Source of the DNA: Watersipora subatra
Taxonomy: Eukaryota; Bryozoa; Gymnolaemata; Cheilostomatida; Watersiporidae
Reading direction: 5' to 3'
Assembly (NCBI RefSeq): GCF_963576615.1
Contig: NC_088710.1
Location: forward strand, 16,859,877-16,923,876
Length of the DNA: 64,000 nucleotides
The notes under the pieces are model-generated. The model made no database searches and was not told the DNA's origin. It saw only the letters and a list, made by a program, of their open reading frames with translations. Below, one piece after another: positions 22,805-34,143 of this stretch (position 1 is the first letter of the stretch; every line of letters begins with the position of its first letter). Position numbers and translations under genes: made by a program.

Positions 22805-23709
22805 CATACATTCCAGAGAACGCTCATCAGATTCATTAAAAAAACCTACCTCAAGTGACTCATGTGAATTATTTCAGTGATGGATCTGGCGCCCAATACA
22901 AGAATTACAAGAACTTTTCCAACTTATGTTACCATGAGCTTGATTTCAATCTTACAGCATCTTGGAGCTTCTTTGCCATCTCACATGAAAAAGGTCCGTG
23001 AGATAGGATTCGCGAGGTGGTCAAGAGACTGGCCACCCGTCACTCCAAGCAGTTAGTTAAGTCAGGAAAAGAAAGACTGCTCAGTGCTAAACCACTGTGC
23101 AAGTATGCTAGAGAAAACATTGCTGGGGTGGAGGTGTTTTATGTACTCACTGAAGAAGTCGCAGAACAAGCAGCGAATTAAAAACCAAGGTTCAAGGCAG
23201 CACAACGAGTCATTGGTTTTCAGAACTTGCACTGTTTCAAGCCGCTCAGTAGAACAGCCATTGAAGTTTGCAAACTTTCACCACTGGTTGATGAAAGATG
23301 TATGCTACAAGAATACAAAGTTGGGAAGACTGATGACTCACATGTTACCAGCAATACCTTAACACCTCAACCTGGACATTATCTGGCCTGTATATATGAT
23401 GGTCGATGGTATATGAGGATGGCAATTGGCTATGATCGAGAGAACGTTTGTGTTAATGTGAGATTCATGTGCAAAGGCTCAACAAACAATTTCACATGGC
23501 CACAGCAAGATGACATCTGCTGGGTACCACAAGAGCATGTTCTATTAGCTGTGGCGCCGCCATCTACCACCAACTCAGGCAAAGCATATGCATTTGAAGC
23601 TACAACAATTGATAACATTGAGGAATGTAAGTTAAGAAAATATTTTAGGCTCATTACTATCACAATCACAAATCAAAATTACACGGCATATTTGAACTTG
23701 ATAGGATAA
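22805..23709 (+). pseudogene. Decayed multicopy gene, F-S-D-G..QYKN family
   Basis: One frame (base 22873 = codon start) reads NYFSDGSGAQYKNYKNFSNL, then WSFFAISHEKGP, a stop TGA at 22999-23001, REVVKRLATRHSKQLV, NIAGVEVFYV, a stop TAA at 23179-23181, then a long open tail with GHYLACIYDGRWYMRMAIGY and FTWPQQDDICWVPQEHVLLA. I recall proteins with FSDG..QYKN.KNFSNL followed by a compact C-terminal domain with F-x-W-P as a repeated, possibly transposon-derived family in invertebrates; the name and activity are unknown to me. A good donor (GAAT|GTAAGT) sits at 23627. The two in-frame stops make this copy a pseudogene unless they are read through. A second copy lies inverted at 21082-22335. Confidence 0.6.
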
Positions 23710-24324
23710 TATTCTAATAATCAGCCAAGTTAAAGCTTGACAAGGGGGGATAACCTCATTTGATTGAGGCAAGTTTTAAAGGAGTTTGGAGGGCATTTGT
23801 AACTCAATTTTCAGCATTTTACAGGCTGAAACACAAACTTGTGATAGTTTTAATGAAATCTGCATATGCTAATTGGTGTAAAACATGAGAAAAATGTGCG
23901 ACTGTTGAAACCGCAGGTTGACCTTGACCTCTCCTTTTGCAGTAATTCGACAAAGACCTTATTCTTGTATGGCTTCCAGATGCTGACCTGATACATCTAC
24001 AGAGAGGATGAGACTAGTTTTGGATAGCTGAGGCATGGAGAAATTCAGAAATAATAACAGAAACAAAGGCAAATTATATGATAGGAGGGATAATTGTTTT
24101 TGAATAGTCGCTAAAATAGCATTTTCGTTCCTTTTTGGTTTAAGTTATCTCCCCATTATTTATCCAAAAAATTTCAAACCTATTTGTTTGTGTAAATATA
24201 GAAACTTTGTGTAGACACAAAAATCTAGATATTTAACTTGCATATTCTTCAGATCATATGAGTCTAAATTCAGCTACATGTAGATGTGCTATGCCCTCAA
24301 ACTCGGGCTACAAATGGTCAATGT
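23060..24324 (+). repeat. Right arm of 1.25-kb inverted repeat
   Basis: It aligns in reverse complement with 21082-22335, from GTCAGGAAAAGAAAGACTGC to TGCTATGCCCTCAAACTCGG. The spacer is 725 bp and consists of the family-C half copy plus the unique 5' part of the right gene copy. Confidence 0.85.
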
Positions 24325-25568
24325 TGAAGTCTTCTTAGCACCTGAACCAATGACCCTAGAATATCAAAATTTGGGATATAAGCGCTTTTCAATATGGGCA
24401 ACAACATATTAAAAAAATCATCAAAATCTGAGACTATGAGGTTTTTTTAGTTAAACTTGGTAAATTATATGCCAAATAAAAATTTTAAAATTTTAGCCAT
24501 TTTAAAATAAAGCCAAAACATGTGTGCTTAACTGAAATGGTTGATTTTTACAGTCTCATTTTTATTTAATGAGTTTCCAACATACTTTTAATTTGTCCAT
24601 GAATGACATTTGAACGAAGATAGCAACAGGGATTCACACAAACATCTATTAACAAGGGGACAAAAAGATTCTCACTTTTACCATATATCTGAAAAATATT
24701 AGGAAAACTTGGAAATGTTTATAATACAATAAATTCTTTATACTTCAAAGTTTAGTATGTCATAACTTAAATTATTTTAGAGTGTTTTTATCATGACCAT
24801 GTCTAATAGTTGTTGAGATGAATTGTTGAAAAAATGCAACCAGATGCGAAAATTCAATTATTATCACAATTTTCTTATTACACACGCTGTCTGTTGGCAT
24901 GTAGCAGCCACAAGTAAAAAGGCTTGACCTCAATATTAATTAACATCTATGTAGCCAGGTGCCCTTTTTGAAAACCCGCAAGGTTGGCCTTGGTGTCATG
25001 AAAGCAACCAGCATGAAGTTTTGGCCTTCAGTTACCACAGTTCTTAGATGGGTTATTTAAGAGACATGAGTGGTTTTGAAGTTTTTGACGGTGCGATTTA
25101 TAAGATTTTGAAGCAATGTTGAGGCCTTCACCGTTGGTTTGCACCTTCTTTAAAAACTCCATGTATCAGGAGGGGAGGAGTCTACAAATGCTATAATATA
25201 GTTATTTTGATTATACTTCAACATTAGTCGTATTGGATGATGTAGCAATGGAAATGTGAGTGAAGCCAAGATTAATTAGTATAATCAGCTTGCATTCAGC
25301 TCTGTATTTAGCCAGATCATCAAGCCAGTCCATAAAACAATGTTACCTAATCAACCTCAGAGCTAACCTTTAGAGCTAATTGTGGTGTACCAATTCATTG
25401 CCTATAGTTGCTGGGACAAGCACAAATTTCTGTCTGTTACTCTGTCTGTTGCCTAATTTAGATGCAGGTGACCAATGGACTGAGAAATATGGGTCGGAGT
25501 GGTCAAGTTTCAGCTGATTGCCGGGTTTATCCTGTGGGCCTATAAATACACCTATTTATGAAGCAAGA
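24325..25568. other. AT-rich stretch, nothing recognised
   Basis: No ORF above 60 codons, no repeat and no splice-bounded open segment that I could support. Confidence 0.5.
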
Positions 25569-25569
25569 C

Positions 25570-26056
25570 TAAAGCCTGGTTTCCATATGACAACGCAATG
25601 ATCGCGCGCGGCCCAGTGATCATGCGCAATGCATTTCTTGGGCCGCGAGGCAGTGTTTCCATATCGCGCGTAAGCTCCATGCTTGCATTGGGCAGGGTGG
25701 ATATTTTCCTTACTTTTTCGTAGGAGAGACATATTTCTTTGGAAAGACTGACCTCCGTTGCGAAATTACGCTGTCATATAAAAATCAGGCTTACTCTTTC
25801 GTACGGGAGACCGATTTCTTCGGAACAAAGCCTTTCGTTGGAATTGTGGGATAGGTTGAAAAGGTCTAGCGGTTTATTGTGGGATACATAATCGCACGCA
25901 CCCATCGCAAGGATCCATTCTGTTGGATACTTGCGATCAGCGTACGCACGTCGCGCGACCGTCGTACGTTGACGTTTCCATATCACAACTGGCCTACGCA
26001 CGACGTCGTGCGCCTTGTTGCGCGCCTTGCGCTGTCATATGGAAACCAGGCTTAAC
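25570..26056. mobile_element. MITE with 20-bp perfect terminal inverted repeats
   Basis: The ends AGCCTGGTTTCCATATGACA (about 25573) and TGTCATATGGAAACCAGGCT (about 26034-26053) are perfect inverted repeats. The interior is GC- and CpG-rich (CGCGCG runs), unlike its surroundings, and contains an imperfect direct duplication of about 75 bp. The right flank is TTAA and the left flank TAAA, which may be a TTAA target with one change. The small ORFs inside are shadows. Confidence 0.85.
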
Positions 26057-26500
26057 ACTAATCGTCACAGTATTTCTAGATGTGACAGAGATGTTATTTA
26101 CGGCTGCTGCAGTCAAAGCAAGGCCAATGTTATTACAGCTGCTTATCTAGTATTTTGCAATATTATCACATACTCGTTATATACGCATTATGTGGCTCTC
26201 AGCCTGAAGGGCCAGGTTTGTAAGGCAGAGCTAGTTAAAGAGTGGTAGAACACACATGTGAATAATAAAGCCTGCTCTGTAACACTTACTAGAACCAACA
26301 TGTACATTCAAACATAAAACATTAAAAATACCTATTTTTGTTACGGTATATGCATGCATGCTATATGCTGACCTTAGAGACCTTGTGCACGTGGTAGCGT
26401 ATAAATTAAAACCATCAAAAATTTACAAATCCTGTAGTGAAGTTTATCTTTTCTTGAAATTATCAGTGTGGCACTCCTTTGTCTGCGCATGCTAAGGTGA

Positions 26501-26743
26501 GGCCGGGTTCAGACCTGGGGACAGCTGCGTAATCTCGACTCATTATGTGTGCAACAGCTGGAAAGCAAACAAATTGTGTAGCTGCGTATGGGCATCAAAT
26601 TAATTTAATTGCGCAAATGACGACATTTCTTTCTGTAGGACATAATAGTCGCGCACTCTGAGCTTGTAGTCCATGAGCGATCGCTTGCATAACAGGTACT
26701 CTGTCACGCGTGTCTTAGATGCCATATTGGTTTGAACCAGGCC
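26501..26743. mobile_element. Short MITE, Harbinger-like flanks
   Basis: The left end GGCCGGGTTCAGACCTGG and the right end complement GGCCTGGTTCAAACCA form imperfect inverted repeats 243 bp apart. The flanking triplets are TGA on the left and TAA on the right, close to the TNA duplications of PIF/Harbinger elements. A 72-codon minus frame (26600-26818) reads across its right edge and is not kept as a gene. Confidence 0.55.
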
Positions 26744-28199
26744 TAAGTAAGGCTGTAAATCTACCTCATTCCATCTCGTTACAGTCAGGCTTTTAGCTTT
26801 AGTTTCTGATTTAGACAAACAAGGATAGGCTAAAACTCTATTTAAGAAATAGGACAGATAGTGGAGGTAGCAGGTATGTGTGCTTATGCTTTAGCTCTGG
26901 CTTACCATGTACCTTGGGGATTACATTGAACTAAAGAATTTGTGGTTGTCACTCATCCAAAGTAACAAAAAATTAGGACTTTTATTAGAAGCCTGAATGA
27001 TTGTAGCCTAAAATTTATTTCATATTCATGTTTTTAACGCAGTCATTCTGACTTTATATATGTGTTAGTCGTATAACAACTGAAAAGCAGAAAATCAAAG
27101 AAGAGAAAGGCTGTTATGAATGCTTAGATATAAAATTATAGGGAGCAAAAAATATGCAAGTACAAAAACCCACCTGACCGCGCAGGCCAAGACAACATAT
27201 GTAGTTTTAAAAGCTGAAGATAACTGTAGAAATGTCAAGTGATTTGCAAGAATTGAGTCGCTATCCTTGGTAATGTTTCCGTAGATATGGATTACAGAAA
27301 AATGTTGTCTTGCTAACTGGTTGCTAGATGCATGCTTTACATTAAAGCTTCAAGGTCGCGAATGATAAGTTTTTCAACTTTTTAAAGATTTCAAGGGATT
27401 CAAAAATGTACAGCAACTGTTTCAATAATATGGTTTACAGAAGGATGTTTAAGAACTGAATAGTGAAATGGTATATAATTTATATTGTAATATTCATACA
27501 AAAATTATTTCCGTACCATATGCTTATCAAAGCTTCCATTGCAAGGCAAAAGTTAGCAGTAGTTCATTTTTTAGTATAGAAATTTAGGACAAAAAATGGA
27601 TGTAAAATGAGCAACATTGTATAATGCTAGAACTACATGTAGCATCAGCTTTGCTAACAAGGCTTTGTGAAGGATATTAGATACGCATGACATGAGAAAA
27701 ATCTTTTACCATGGATGTTTATATTATTGAATGATATTATTAATATTCCCAGTTGCAGATATTACTTAAGAGAAAATGACTATTTTGCCATAAGCTTAGC
27801 TTTTGAACATTTTTTTGATTGGCTAATCAACCATGATACAGATACATGCAAAATAATTAAGCTCTCTGTATACACATTAATATGCTAGTTAGCAACAAAT
27901 TTGTGTGTAGCACTAGCAAAATCAATGACTAAAATTTGCTTTATAGTTTTCCAGTTTGCTGCAGGACACTTTTTGTCTCTTGTGAGCTTTAGCTTTCAGA
28001 GCCAGACATTACCCAGTTCAAGAACTGAAGGTCATAATCTAGGAGCTAGCATTATTTAAACATCCATTTGTATATAGCTGAGGGTATGGCATTATGTAAT
28101 AGCGTGGCTGGTGGTTGTTTAGTTCAGGCTAATCCCATCGGCCACTGTCAACACCTCGCTGGCACTTGCTACATGCATTACTCATGCTTCTTTGTCTAA

Positions 28200-29326
28200 T
28201 GGTGCGTGTACACTGGCCGATTTTGTCACCCATTTTGTCGAGCACAGACCAATTTGATGAGTCGGTGTCGGCTTCGGTAGGTGTGAGCAGAGAGATCGGT
28301 GTCGGTGCTGATTTGAAAGTCGGTGTCGGTGAATCCCAGCAGCTCATCAGCCAATCATAAGCTAGGAGCCTCTGATTAAATGAGCCTAAGCTTTAATGGC
28401 AGTTCTAAGTTTATGAAACGAAAGGGCTAGGTTTAATGAGAGGCTAGGAGACTGTCATTAAACTTTCCCTAGTGTTCTTTCTGATAGTGAGCTTTTATTT
28501 AAATTAATTAAAAGTGAATAGCCAGTTGTATGACTACTACTAGTACTACTACTAGTTCTACTACATGTACTACTTTAAAGGAATTTGCCGGCCCTTACTT
28601 GGCACGATCTAAATTATTTCATACAGAAATAAATTGAGTGTGATTTTATTCAAGGTTTTATTAGCGAAGGAAATTTACTAGCCGACGAGCGTACGGCCAT
28701 TCGCTCTGTTTACTAAGTGAGCGTTGCGCCCTTATATACAATAAAATTGCCCGTTCCGGCTAACGGAACCGAGTAGGAACACCAGGTAACAATGTTTAAA
28801 TGGCCAATAATTAGGCCCGCTAGTGCGTTGATATGACAACATAAACGACGACAATTGATAGCCTAATGAGTAACAAGGCTATAATAAAAAGGAAAACACA
28901 TATAATAAAATATTTATAGACATAAAATATATACAAACATATAATTACATATAATACAGACTGTCAGAGCTCCCGCAGCTGATCCTGCCATCAACAAAAT
29001 CTAATCGTCATCGGAAGATTCCATTCGGCATTCAGTAGTTGCTTCTAGCGGTAGTAGTAGGAGCAGTAGTAATAGTGTAGTACTTATATATAATTTTCCA
29101 CATCAAACACGTTGATTTTTATGTGTACTTGTCTTTGCGTGGTTGGGTGAAGGTCAGAACGGCGAAGCGCTGTGATTGGCTGTTGGTACCGAAAAAAAAA
29201 GGTTCGATCGTTGCAATGTAAAGGGGAGTCGGTGTCGGCACCCATACATGAAATGTCTGAGGTACCGGTCTGAGTCAGGGTATTGGCACCTAATCGGAGT
29301 CGGTCCTGGCCAGTGTAAACGCACCA
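28200..29326. mobile_element. Harbinger-type MITE with TAA target duplication, carrying an LTR
   Basis: The ends TGGTGCGTGTACACTGGCC and, on the other strand, TGGTGCGTTTACACTGGCC are inverted repeats. TAA flanks both sides (28197-28199 and 29327-29329). The duplicated locus at 31130 reads TGTCTAACTTGTG, with a single TAA and no insert, so the 3-bp target duplication is directly demonstrated. A TAA/TWA duplication is characteristic of PIF/Harbinger. An LTR-like sequence at 28574-28966 and flanking GTA/TAC repeats have expanded it. Confidence 0.9.
28574..28966 (-). repeat. LTR related to the Gypsy-type element, minus strand
   Basis: The 3' end matches the LTR of the element at 8171 (complement of TTTGCCGGCC...TACTTGGCACGATCT), and the GCTAACGG and GTTGATATGACAAC blocks are shared with the LTR at 46021. 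The 5' part is diverged, starts TGACAGTC, and is preceded on the minus strand by AGCTGCGGGAGCTC, a possible polypurine tract. A short piece of interior may therefore remain to about 29040. No target duplication could be assigned. Confidence 0.65.
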
Positions 29327-29402
29327 TAACTTGTGATGTACTGTCTAACTGGTCTTGGTCAACATGAATGCATGCTCACCATCAATTGTCTTTTTTCTGT
29401 AG

Positions 29403-29459
29403 ATTCTGCAATCGTGTTTCGTAATGATGCTATGATGCCTGACTTGCTTTTGGTTGCAG
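29403..29459 (+). CDS. Candidate 57-nt exon, copy A (phase 1 in, phase 1 out)
   Basis: A pyrimidine-rich TTTTTTCTGTAG acceptor precedes it and GTATGT follows at 29460. One frame is open: SAIVFRNDAMMPDLLLVA, entering with two bases of a split codon and leaving with one base. The exon length is a multiple of three and the phases match, so inclusion, skipping or exchange with copy B would keep the frame. A nearly identical exon with the same borders lies 1800 bases downstream. The protein is not recognised. Because the flanking introns are almost as similar as the exon, duplication alone does not prove selection. Confidence 0.4.
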
Positions 29460-30519
29460 GTATGTACTGACAAGATAAATCAGTGTGACTCTTTTTTCAA
29501 TTTTATTTTCAAGGTTTAATTATATGGTCTATAATTTTGATAACAACTGTGACTTAGTCTTTAGCTGAACGCCCTCTTTTCTTGTTATTTTGTTACTGTT
29601 ACTCATGCCAACAAGAAATTTAAAAATCATATTGTTTTAACTAATTATAATAGGAAAGGGTGGAGTACTATTTAAGATAGCGTTTTTCTGTAGACCCACA
29701 TTACAAAAATCATAATTAGCAATCAATATAGCTCTGGTCATGACATTAAAATTAACATTTTTGTGGTTTAGTGTCATGCTTAGCCTCTGAACATTGATTC
29801 CAATGTTTCTAACTTGAAAGTTTTGAACTCTTGAGATTACACCATACTGACCCTCTTATAAAGCTTAACCCTGTCTATAACAAATATGATTTCATCTAGT
29901 TCTTAATAGCCTAGCCGAATAACCTTACCCACACTGTGTAGTACTGTCCTGATTGTATTGTGGCTGATTTTTGTTAGTACAAATTAGGGTTTGGCACTAG
30001 GAGTGAAACTCACTGAAAATTCATGGGGTTATCTTCTCTCAAATCTTGTAATTAGAAAGTTTGAGTATTTTTATCTTGTTGGCTAGAATTTAGACTGCTG
30101 CGTGTGAGATTTGGTGCTTGAATTATTTGAACAGAATGGATTAATGTTGGGTTTACTGGGACTGAAAGATGTGTGATATTCAACAACCAGGCTTGCTACG
30201 AACTAATGCAACTATGAAAATAATTATAATTGCATTTCAATATCATGATGACTAAGCTGGTGTCTTGTAATAATTTAGGTTGTACACATAAAACACCATA
30301 GATATAGCATGTTTCAGTCAGTTCTACTAGTACAATTAAATATGACATGGAGTCGTGTAATGTTTTTATAATTTTAGTCTCCATTCTTCTTATTTGAGAT
30401 TCTGACGCTTGTCGCCAATGTTTTTTGTAGTTCTACCTGCAAAATGATAAAAAGTTATTTTCACCTGTAAAATTACAATTTAAGTATATATATTGAACAA
30501 TACTTAAACTGTTCTATGT

Positions 30520-32310
30520 ACTCGAAGAAGAGATAGAGATAAGGTTTGAGTGATCAAAAAAGATATATGTGCATGCAGGGACAAGAACACTCCAGATAAC
30601 CTAATCGCAAACCAAGAAAACCTCTGTAGTCATAAAAGCCGAAGAAACTGTAGAAATGTCAAGCGATTGGCAGTAGTCGAGAGTTGCTATAATTCATAAT
30701 GCTTTGGTAGATATGAATTACTAAATAATTTTTCAGCAAGCTTAGCTTTTGAACCATGATACAGATACATGCAAAATAATTAAGCTCTCTGTATACACAT
30801 TAATATGCTAGTTAGCAACAAATTTGTGTGCAGCATTAGCAAAATCAATGACTAAATTTGCTTGATAGTTCTCCAATGTGCTGTGGGACACCTTTTGTAT
30901 CTTGCAAGCTTTAGCTTTCAGAGCCAGACATTACCCAGTTCAAGAACTGAAGGTCATAATCTAGTAGCTAGCATTATTTAAACATCCATTTGTGTATAGC
31001 TGAGTGTATGGCATTATGTAATAGCGTGGCTGGTGATTGTTTAGTTCAGAGAAATGGCTAATCCCATCAGCCACTGTCAACACCTCGCTGGCACTTGTTT
31101 ACATGCGTTACTCGTGTGTCTTTGTCTAACTTGTGATGTACTGACTAACTTATCTTGGTCAACATGAATGCATGCTCACCATCAATTGTTTTTTTTCTGT
31201 AGGTTCTGCAATCCTGTTTCGTAATGATGCTATGATGCCTGACTTGCTTTTGGTTGCAGGTATGTACTGATAAGATAAAACAGTGAGACTCTTTTTTCAA
31301 TTTTATTTTCAGGGTTTAATTATATGGTCTATAATTTTGATAACAACTGTGACTTAGTCTTTAGCTGAACGCCCTCTTTTCTTGTTATTTTGTTACTGTT
31401 ACTCATGCCAACAAGAAATTTAAAAATCATATTGTTTTAACTAATTATAATAGGAAAGGGTGGAGTACTATTTAAGATAGCGTTTTTCTGTAGACCCACA
31501 TTACAAAAATCATAATTAGCAATCAATATAGCTCTGGTCATGACATTAAAATTAACATTTTTGTGGTTTAGTGTCATGCTTAGCCTCTGAATATTGATTT
31601 CAATGTTTTCAAATGTTTCCAACTTGAAAGTTTTGAACTCTTGAGATTACACCATACTGACCCTCTTATAAAGCTAAACCCTGTATATAACAATTATGAT
31701 TTCATCTAGTTTTTAATAGCCTAGCCGACTAACCTTACCCACACTGTGTATTACTGTTCTCATGGTATTTTGGTTAACTTTTGTTAGTAAAAAGTAGTAT
31801 TATACTCACTGGGAATTCGGGAATTATCTTCTCTCAAATCTTGATATTTAAAAGTTTGAGTATTTTTATCTTGTTGGCTAGAATTTTGACTGCTGAGTTT
31901 GAGATTTGGCACAAGAACTCTTTGAGCAGAATGTATAAGTGCTAGGTTTACTCCACTTAAAAGATGTGCAATATTCAGCAACTATGCTTGCTATGGACTA
32001 ATGCAACTCGGGAAATAATTATAGTTGCATTTAAATATCACGCTGACTATGCTGGTGTCATGTATTAAGTTAGGTTTTACACAAAAAAACACCGGAGATG
32101 TAGCATGTTTCAGTCAGTTCAACTTGTTCAATTAAAATGACATAGAATGGTGTAGTGTTTTTATAATTTTAGTCTCCAATCTTCTGATTTGAGATTATCA
32201 CGCATGTTGTCAATGTTTTTGTAGTTGTACCTGCAAAACAAAAGAAAATTATTTTTCATTTGTTTTTACAATTTAGGTATAAGGAACAATACTAACCAAA
32301 ACAGTAAATA
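30520..32310 (+). repeat. Segmental duplication, unit 2
   Basis: It is in direct orientation, immediately after unit 1. It keeps the MITE-free ancestral site at about 31130 and a second copy of the candidate exon. Confidence 0.9.
31203..31259 (+). CDS. Candidate 57-nt exon, copy B
   Basis: The same acceptor (TTTTTTCTGTAG) and donor (GTATGT at 31260) occur as in copy A, with two base differences, one changing Val to Leu (SAILFRNDAMMPDLLLVA). The frame and phases are identical to copy A. If real, the pair are candidates for mutually exclusive splicing of a plus-strand gene whose other exons were not identified near here. Confidence 0.4.
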
Positions 32311-33090
32311 ATGCAGTATCTCATCAATGTTAGCCCTCTGAACCCTCACAGCTGGTATTACGGAATTGCGTAGGCTGTGGCAGAAACCTTAATGGCGGAA
32401 TACAGGCTTACATATGGTTCTGTTTACAAAATATGTTTTTAAGCAACAGCAAAAACTAATAAAATTAATTTTTTCGCAGGATGTTAGATTCTGAATTTCA
32501 CTTCCATTTGTAACATTTTTCACTTATCTTTATCTACTTCTTTCATTATAATAACACATTTTATTAGAATGATATCGCGAAACAATCAATATGACTCGTT
32601 CGTTGGTAGGTCATAAATGACTGTGATACAAATGTGGAATTTTATGATAATAAATATAAATTTCCAGTATATTTTGAGTCATGAAAGGATGATGAGTGTG
32701 CTATGGATGAATATTATCTGTAAATGTTTAATGAGTGTTTAAAATCATGCGAACTTTTATAGTTTTAGCCCGAATAATGGTGACATACTGTTTTTTTCTG
32801 TTTGATGACATCTGCTGTAGGTTGTCCGACGTTTTGTACTGCTGTTTCACCAAATATCATTGCATTGTTAGCACGTTTAGCTATATTTGGTAAAAAATTA
32901 ATAACTTCGGATTGCTGGACATATTGTCTAGGTTTACTGACACGCATTGATTAGATCGAGCAAGGATCAACGGGTTAAAACTCGGTTTCGTATCATGGAT
33001 TTTTACAAGTTTGTATTTATATTTAACAACTATGATATTATCTTACATGTATTTACATAGCATTGTCTAATTTATTTGAAAATTAGAGCT
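32311..33090. other. AT-rich stretch, nothing recognised
   Basis: There is one 60-codon minus frame (32765-32947) without motif or splice borders. Nothing else can be supported. Confidence 0.5.
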
Positions 33091-33094
33091 TTAA

Positions 33095-34139
33095 CCCTCT
33101 CACCCCTGATGCCAACTATTTCGGGAGAAATTGTTCACACTTGGGCCTGAAGCCAACACTTTCGGGACACTTTCTGAATAACTTTATTGATACTCCTTTT
33201 GTGTTTATCGTTTTTTTATAGCTTTATTTCGAAAGATAACAGTCTGAGGATTGTTTTGATACCAGAAATGTGGTTGGATAAAAGCATTTTACTAGGCAAA
33301 TCCTGTGATAGATTTCAAACTTCAACTCTGGAGGTCGCCATATTGAATGCGTTTGCCGAAAGACAACGGCTAAATCTTACAATCTAACGTAATAATTAGT
33401 TCAGGTGAATAATTTAGCAGTGACAGTGATCTACAACAACACTTTGACCGTTTATTAGTAGCACAAAGTGGGTTTCAATTGCACAACGTCAAAATTACTA
33501 AATTGTTATAACTTTTAAATTTTTCGAAGAAAAAATTTTTATTTGACAAATCTTTTCACAATTTTAGTTGATAAAAACGATACATTATATTAGTTTTGTA
33601 CTCCAGTTGTTTGCATCTCGTGTTTATTATCATAACTGCAATAAATGTTGTCCATATAGAATGTAAATATGATATATAGACCTTATATACCAATTGATTG
33701 AACAATGGAACGGAAACTACATTATGCCATAATATTGCGTATAGGCTCATAATTTCAGTTCTATTGGTTAGAACTCCAAATTTTTTTTTGCAACTTGATG
33801 ATAACACCTTTTCTTGTCATCCTAATATGTTACTGAAGTGTTATCAACCAAAAAGCTGACTGGTAGTAGCAGCCAAACTTAGACTTTTCGATTTCCAAAA
33901 AATGTATCGATTTGAATCTTATCAATAACATCCTATATAGATTAACCTAATGTGTATATATTAGTATCAAAATGTAGCTAGGAATGTTACCAACAAGTTA
34001 CAAAAAACTATTTTCATTTATCTTGAACGCAGCTTTATTTATGCTCAATTTAACACACCTCACTTTATTAAATATTGAGTGTGAAAAATTAATTAGGCCA
34101 GGGGGGCACTCAACTGGAAAATAATTAGGGCTGAAAGGG
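33095..34139. mobile_element. TTAA-flanked MITE (piggyBac-like)
   Basis: TTAA occurs at 33091-33094 and 34140-34143. The ends CCCTCTCACCCCTGATGCC and, on the other strand, CCCTTTCAGCCCTAATT are imperfect inverted repeats starting CCCT, as in piggyBac-type elements. The interior has no transposase. The 66- and 83-codon frames inside (33187-33387, 33556-33807) are shadows. Confidence 0.75.
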
Positions 34140-34143
34140 TTAA

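Larger units (their letters stand above)
27100..30510 (+). repeat. Segmental duplication, unit 1
   Basis: The segments 27836-28199 and 29330-30505 align closely with 30760-31131 and 31130-32310. Weaker similarity reaches back to about 27100. Unit 1 has gained the Harbinger-type MITE (28200-29326), and unit 2 has lost about 500 bp corresponding to 27310-27790. From the candidate exon onward the two units are initially offset by exactly 1800 bases. Confidence 0.9.
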
